From: Mesodorylaimus sp. YZB2_4
Taxonomy: Eukaryota > Nematoda > Enoplea > Dorylaimida > Dorylaimidae
Direction of reading: 5' to 3'
DNA length: 64,000 bases
Assembly: GCA_030248295.1 (NCBI GenBank)
Contig: JASANH010000846.1
Coordinates: 372,001-436,000, forward strand
The notes beneath the pieces are model-generated. The model saw only the letters and a program-made list of their open reading frames with translations. It was not told the origin of the DNA and did no database searches. A program made the translations under genes and the position numbers. Shown in pieces: positions 58,587-64,000 of the stretch (its first letter is position 1; each line of letters opens with the position of its first letter).

Positions 58587-59377
58587 CGGAAACACATCTG
58601 CTAAACACAAACCCCGTGTATGCATGTGTCAAGGAAATTTTGAAAGGCCGTCATATTGACGGACGGGATTCAGTTTTGGAGCTTCTCTTTTCTGACGGTG
58701 AGTAATGAGAAATAGGTCGAGATCTTGCCTTACAAAAGCTGGGTCTTTTCAGGAAAGTACCTGCTCTCAGGTACAAGGATGAAGTCCTTGGTGGCATCCT
58801 GTCTGGCACTTTCCATATTCGCTTGTACCCATTCCTTCTTTGCAAATGCTGCTGACGGTAAGTGACCGCCTCAAGTTGGACTCGCGCTCTGACTTTGGCG
58901 AGTGGGCCAGATCTGGTCCAGTAGACACTTCATTGTTCCATGCTCTGACTCGTTTCAGTATCATGCTACGTATGCATGGGACGTGACATGGAGAGCTGCG
59001 CTCGTGGCAAGACCGCGTGCGATGGATATTGTTACAAAGTAGTTGATTCCAGTAAGACACTGACCATGTCTTGTGGACTGCGCTCGCTGACTTACCTTCT
59101 TTTAGGCCACGACTTGATCTCGAAAGGCTGCGCTTCGTATGTGGCGATTAAGAATCCACAAAAGCTTGAAGAAGATGACTGGACTCCGCAGCCGCCTATC
59201 AGGCTTTACTGGACGAACGTGGATAATCGAACCAAGCCGCGTGAATACGTGCACGGCCACACGTGGTTTTGCAAAAATGAAGATATGTGCAATGCGGCTC
59301 CGACGCAACTGCTCGCTTTTAGCTCTTACTTATTCATTACATTCGTTTCGATCATTGTTCCATTTTTATGGAGATAA
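58587..59377 (+). CDS. Ly-6/three-finger GPI-type protein, with an RPA70N-like exon just upstream
   Basis: The secure part is 58779-58857, 58959-59051 and 59106-59377: signal peptide MKSLVASCLALSIFA, then 'VSCYVCMGRDMESCARG', 'CDGYCYKVV', 'KGCASYV' and 'WFCKNEDMCNAAP', and a hydrophobic C-terminus ('LFITFVSIIVPFLW') suited to GPI anchoring. The Cys pattern and final CN are typical of Ly-6/uPAR three-finger proteins at the cell surface. Upstream, an exon 58587-58697 ('LLNTNPVYACVKEIL', 'LELLFSDG') and the acceptor at 58753 ('KYLLSG') are open in frame with the signal peptide. They resemble the N-terminal OB fold of RPA1 ('NPV-QV...R-RLLMSDG'). Whether this is the 5' end of the same gene, a fusion, or a separate gene fragment is unresolved. 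Confidence 0.62.
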
Positions 59378-60359
59378 AATAGGACATTCAACTGTTATGG
59401 TTTCTGCATGTTGGGTTTGGTATACAGTATGTTAGGTAGCATAGGGCACCCTGTACTGTACAGATTTATTGCTCTGTCGAGCCATATTGCTCGTTTTATG
59501 ATCAGTAGTATAGTTAAAGGGTGTTGTGGAGTAAAGTTAGAAGGAGTAAGACTTAGGATTTGTGGAGCACGACTTAGGAGTAAGCATTTTAGAAGTTTTT
59601 GAATGATTTTTAAACTGTGCCCCATTCAGATGTTATGTGTTACGCGCGCAACCGCAATCAGAGTCAAGCCACCCGATTCTGATCAGCATGGAGGGCAAAC
59701 ACCGTGTTACGAAGCTACCACCAGCAAGTGAGAATTGTAGTCTATCACATCCCAGGTTTCTGGCCTGCAGGCAGGTCTGGCCAAATGGGGTCAGCCTCCC
59801 ACGCGCAGTATTTGAAAGACCTGTCGTGGCTCGTCGTTGAAAGATTCTTTACGCAGTCTTTACGCAGTCACTGCGTAAAGAATTTTCAAACACTTTCATT
59901 AATCATATTTTGTTTCTTTAATTCAAGGCTTTACGGCATACTCACTTGAACAAAACAAAGTCTTCAAAACCTAATTCTTAGAACAGATATGAAAAGATTT
60001 CTGTGATAGCTAATAGTGTTGTAGGAACTTGCAAAACTGCAATATCTTCACCCTGACCCGATTTTAAAAAGTGACCTGAGCTGACCTAATACGAAGTCTA
60101 ACGCGTGAAGCTGAAACATAAACCAAATATGTTTCTACTCAACAAGGATGTGTGCATCGAGATGTGCGGCAGAATCAGTCAATAAAACAAACTATGCAGT
60201 ATGCTGGCTCGCTCTACATCCGTGCCTATTTTTCATATGCTGAGGCAGCGAGACATATGCCCCCAGAACTGTTGCCGGGGGTGTCACACTGTCACAACTG
60301 CAAATAAATCATTTTACAGTACAAGGCTACCACATCAATACACGCAATCAAAGAATGAT
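59378..60359. other. Convergent spacer
   Basis: Between the Ly-6-like gene (+) and the poly-Cys gene (-). Contains a short hairpin at 59843-59883 (ATTCTTTACGCAGT and its inverse). No gene recognised. Confidence 0.45.
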
Positions 60360-60576
60360 TTAGGTGAGCTTGCACCCACCACCCATGCCATGTCCTCCCA
60401 TATCACCGCCCATACCACTGCACCTTTTGGCCATTCTCTTTTCGGCACTGCGTCCTTGCATGCAGCGTTGTTGGCGCCCCACCTCGGCGTCACGTTGGAG
60501 GAACATTTGTTGCTTGGCAATTTGAGCGGCACGTTGAACCAGAGCACGCTTACCGCAGCAGCAGCAGCAACAACAA

Positions 60577-60608
<32 letters not shown>

Positions 60609-61042
60609 ACAACAACAACAACAGCAACAACAGCACTTACAACAGCAGCAGCAACCACGCTTGGTGCGGGCCATGCGCTTGTCAGTACTGGGCTCAAAGT
60701 CGGCACTGTCGGCGCGTCCGAGCAATTGAAGCTCACGTTTTCCATTCATGCATCGCTTGTTGCGCTGAGCTGATTCCACTTGGCGTTGGATACGTCCCCA
60801 GCCGCCGCCCATTCCACCCATGCCCATGTGATGGTCATCACTACCACCACCACCACAGCTGCATCGCTTGGAGCGGGAAACATCCCTGATTTCGACTTCT
60901 GCAGTTGAAGGAATTGTCAGCTAAACACAGGCTCAGCTTTAGTTCTATTACCTCTGATCTCTTCTTGTTCAGCTGGACGAGCGAACACAGCCACTGCCAT
61001 AGCCAGGCAAATGAAAGAAAACAGAACCTTGCTAGTAGTCAT
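60360..61042 (-). CDS. Secreted precursor with a 27-cysteine homopolymer
   Basis: Two exons (61042-60952, 60898-60360; phases match) give 209 residues. The signal peptide MTTSKVLFSFICLAMAVAVFA is followed by 'RPAEQEEIREVEIRDVSRSKR', a furin-like site, then 'CSCGGGGSDDHH', Met/Gly repeats, and several further dibasic sites (NKR, GKR, DKR, TKR, GKR, EKR, AKR). Between TKR and GKR lies Gly, 5 Cys, Lys, 27 Cys in a row in total order G-C(5)-K-C(27)-G or its reverse on the map. TGC and TGT codons are mixed. The C-terminal piece is Met/Gly-rich with Cys. Layout: a prepropeptide cut at basic pairs, with one product almost pure cysteine. Such a peptide could bind metal or cross-link; function is unknown. 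On the other strand the tract reads CAG/CAA, so repeat expansion may have built it. Confidence 0.6.
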
Positions 61043-62550
61043 TGTGGCTGCAGTGGTTTGACCGGTAGGACTTGCTAGCTGCTGGTGCAATGCTAAATGA
61101 TGCCATGCAGTGCCTTATATACACCCATTTTACGACGCGTATCATGCTCAGAAAACAGACCAGATCATGCCTTGTGTTTCGCGTCGCCTCACGGATTTTA
61201 CGTGATATTTATTCTTCGGTTTTTTCGCATTGCGAAAAAATATGCAGATTGAATGTCACACGAAAATGCTTTGTTTCGACCCACGCCCCTGGCATCATGA
61301 AATTAAATTTTGCCCAATGCTTGTAGTGTATGACTGCACAAAGTTTGCTCAACGTAGCTCCACATTGTTTCAACTCAGCGCCCTCGATTTCACGTTTACA
61401 GAGCTAACTTAGAGCAGTAGCCAAAAGCGATCGTTCGTACTTTGTGCGTAGCAGCTGGAATGACATTCGGACACTCCCCCTACAGGGGTACATACACATA
61501 CATAACACTGCGTATAGCACATACACGTATAATACTATAACACAGCTGTGAGCACAACAATAGTGTGGGACGAAGCGTCTGTGCATGTGTGATCAGTGGC
61601 AGTGAAATCGTATCTAAACGTATTTTCCAAGAAGACGAAAGACAACGCTCACGAACTCTGCGTTTGCGATAAACGGTCATCGCGCGTGTGCACGGGCGGG
61701 TATCGATGGAGAAGTCGTAAAAATGGTCACTGATCACAGTTCTGCCGCGCAAGCTACGAGACCTGAAGCGATTCGAATGGTCACCAATGTGGAAGAGCGT
61801 GCAGCCACGACTAACGGAGCACCCCTCCAAATCATGGCGTAGATCGCCCGAGAACATCCCGTACCGACGTCGCTGCACAGCTTCCAAAACGGCGGGGCGA
61901 GACGATGGGGCGAACTGTTCGTAAACTTGCAGCAGCAAGCATGTTTGTAGTTCTTCGAGCAGAGGCCTTCGACCTGCCAAACCTGCAAGTACTGACCCAG
62001 AGCAAAAACGAGTTCACTTAGCGTGGTCTAGTCACGAGTGATAACGAACAGGCTCCACACTAGAAAGCAGGTTGATCTGTGAAATCGTAATGACTTGCAT
62101 CGATCTCGATCTGCACACAGGCACGAATAGGCCCGGCACTTGTTAGGACGAGTATCAATGCAAATCGATAGCCCGTCAGGGTAGTCAATAAATGTGTCAG
62201 GTCCATATAGTCCAACGCTTGGCAGCACTTGGCTGGGTCGAATGCCCGTCTATTGTGGCAGGCGCGGATATATCCGGGGTATCTGCACCTATCAGTGCAC
62301 TGGTTCAGAGAACTGGTCTGCCCCCTAGGTCATGACCAGGCACCAGGCCCAGAGCTCGCTCGCTCGAGGCTGTGTGACTAGTTTGGTTTGCAGCCATCCG
62401 CGGTAACTGGTGATCTGATTGTGAATGCCTGATCTGTTACGCCTAATAACTAAATGCCTGATCTGGATCACATTCTACGCTGAAGGCCGACCCGTGCGGC
62501 TGCTCCGTGAGTTGAGAGTCAGCGGCCCTTGCGCGATATAGCGAGATAGC
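61043..62550. other. 1.5 kb, possible minus-strand exons unresolved
   Basis: Minus-strand frames at 61480-61980 and 62028-62228 contain Cys pairs and basic pairs ('SICIDTRPNKC', 'YRKRRVRERC') that could be exons of a small secreted protein. I could not connect them with consistent splice phases, so no gene is called. Confidence 0.25.
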
Positions 62551-63120
62551 TATTTCTAAAAAATCTGTTATCAGACAACAACAAAGTTAGCCCAGCCACT
62601 GTACTCTGACTAATTGCAGGGTGAGACTAGGTTGGCTGGGCTCCCTCGGCGACTCATGCTTGGATGCATTACACTTTTGTAAAATCGTACGGTCGTTGGG
62701 CCGATTTCCTGTCGGATTTTATCCTTTCTGTTTTACACCAACGGCTAGTACTCGCATGAACATCCTTATTCGTACTTTGGAGGATTGCAATGCGACCCTC
62801 TGTTGCCTTGAACCTACCTGTAGTTTGGAAACAGACAGCTGTCATTAGAGGGTATGAGGTCTTCATGTTTAGCCTGGCCAGCGACAATAGAACAGAAAAT
62901 TTAGCTTTTGTGGAGCCAGCTTGATAATAGCGTCTTTTTAGGCGACCAACTTTCTGCAATAGGACTCATGACTGTCAGCCTCTGTTTGCCATGTCTTCAT
63001 GGCCTGAATGAAGTAGCTGAGGCAGTGGATGCACTGTCACACTTTTTATCACTGGGGATTCTGTTTGATCACAATTTATTTACAAACGCCGCCGAGGGAG
63101 CCCAGCCAACCTAGTCTCGC
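62551..63120. mobile_element. TIR element family B, right end truncated
   Basis: The left end (62551-62652) matches the family-B end, with TGTTATCAGACAACAACAAA, 'GTTAGCCCAGCCACTG' and 'GGTTGGCTGGGCTCCCTCGG'. The right end at 63088-63120 has only the inner 33 bases ('GCCGCCGAGGGAGCCCAGCC') before unrelated sequence begins. The interior shares several phrases with the copy at 23574-24330. No transposase. Confidence 0.8.
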
Positions 63121-64000
63121 CGTACGCTTTGTTCGCGACGCACTTCATGAGCCAGTCCCGTTAATCATCCCGGCGATGCGCGTCGATTTCAAGTGGTCAC
63201 ACAGGCGATGAAAGATCCTGTGGTCATCGGGGCGTGGAATGTAAGTTATTTGCAGTTTTGCTAGCTGAAAATCGATGGTGATGGTTTTCTCGTGATGGTT
63301 TTGCTGCAGGGTGTTCTTCAAACTTCTTTTGTTTAGGCTTTATAGTCCCGATGAGAAATCGGGTTGGAAAGCCAGAGCGCTGCAAGAAAAGCGTCGTTTG
63401 AACAATGAATATTCGTGTAGATTGTAACAATACTTATTGACAGTCCCTCAGAACAGAGGGTTCGAAGGTGGTCGAGCGATTGCAGACGCTGTGAGTACTG
63501 ATCGGCCGACGTTCGTCAACGCGGTCCTGGCTCTTCGTTCGCCTGTACTGTAGATCAACCCGGTCAAAAGTAGTAGCAGTAGGAGCAGTAGTTCGCAATC
63601 GATGAATTGGAAGCGGCGTCTCCAAGAAAGCAAGTACGAGCCGTATTTTTCCGACGAAATTACAACGGCAAAGGAATTTGAGAAAAAGGTCAGCGTGATC
63701 GCGGCAGTTTGACCGACATTTGGGTGTGGAAAAAGTGGCGAAAGCAAGGAGTAAGTGCCCTGTCAGTGCTAAAATAGTCTTCTATGTACAATGGCTCACT
63801 TTTTAAAAAAGATGCTGAGCCAATCGTTCTTTTTGGTTTCGTTTCAGTCCTCTTGTGTTCGTGGCGATGCTCACGTTCCAGACACCATGGCTTGTTTTGA
63901 ATTTTCTATCCGTGACGCCGTGAAACGAGAATTCTGTTGCCCTGTTCCTGTTCCTGCTTTTCCACATCACCAAGCACCTCGAGGGTGAAGGGACATATTA
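63121..64000 (+). other. Possible exons of a gene leaving the window
   Basis: Donor-like and acceptor-like sites flank plausible coding pieces, for example 'SPDEKSGWKARALQEKRR' (about 63351-63410) and 'SMNWKRRLQESKYEPYFSDE' (about 63600-63660). They are highly charged and look like real protein. I could not build one model with consistent phases, so no product is named. Confidence 0.3.

Noticed and set aside
60201..60773. Plus-strand frame with Ala/Thr runs opposite the poly-Cys gene
   Set aside because: It has no signal peptide, motif or splice partners, and is the reverse reading of the repeat. The minus-strand gene has a signal peptide, a clean intron and dibasic sites.
1..64000. CRISPR array, operon, phage or bacterial defence system
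   Set aside because: Genes carry spliceosomal introns, a eukaryotic tRNA-Ser and metazoan families; no spaced direct repeats of CRISPR type were seen.

Overview
The window is nuclear DNA from an animal, most likely a nematode. Genes are split by short GT-AG introns (many 50-70 bp). One gene encodes the serial two-Cys repeats of the nematode MIG-6/MIG-18-like family. Several small secreted Cys-rich genes (WAP, Ly-6/three-finger types) are present. Three proteins look more ancestral than their Caenorhabditis counterparts: a TNRC6/GW182 C-terminus that keeps its RRM, a Polycomb CBX with a C-terminal Pc box, and a USP48-like protease. An early-branching (enoplean) nematode is therefore my inference; the species cannot be read from the sequence.

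Layout. 1-725: last exons of a GW182/TNRC6-like gene (+). 0.7-7.7 kb: nothing recognised. 7.7-8.85 kb: a Cys-rich Ly-6-like gene (-). 9.0-12.0 kb: SINE copies. 12.2-13.3 kb: a GPCR gene (-) with an in-frame stop in TM4. 14.76-15.88 kb: a foldback element with 115-140 bp inverted ends. 17.2-20.5 kb: a tyrosine kinase (+) with three SH2-like modules. 21.5-23.4 kb: a USP48-like protease (-). 23.6-24.3 kb: a second inverted-repeat element family, with a second copy at 62.55-63.12 kb. 26.3 kb: a 123-bp copy of a USP48 exon-intron-exon piece. 27.4-28.7 kb: a secreted Cys-rich gene (+). 32.07-33.70 kb: a ZHP-3/RNF212-like RING gene (-), head-to-head with RB1CC1/FIP200 (+, 34.3-40.5 kb). 41.2-44.1 kb: CARHSP1-like cold-shock protein (+). 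46.2 kb: tRNA-Ser(GCT) (-). 48.3-49.7 kb: Polycomb CBX (+). 50.3-52.5 kb: WAP-domain secreted protein (-). 53.1-55.1 kb: ARMC1 (+). 55.4-56.5 kb: MIG-18-like repeat protein (-). 58.6-59.4 kb: Ly-6-like protein (+). 60.4-61.0 kb: a secreted precursor containing 27 consecutive cysteines (-). Unresolved exons may run off the right edge.

This is an ordinary mixed eukaryotic neighbourhood, not an operon or defence island. It includes regulators of miRNA silencing (GW182), autophagy initiation (RB1CC1), chromatin silencing (CBX), meiotic crossover (ZHP-3) and deubiquitination (USP48), interspersed with secreted Cys-rich genes and non-autonomous repeats. The most unusual items are the poly-cysteine precursor, the three-SH2 kinase whose first SH2 lacks its phosphotyrosine arginine, and the GPCR broken by one TAA. 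All splice models were built by hand from GT-AG sites and reading-frame continuity; no transcript evidence was available.
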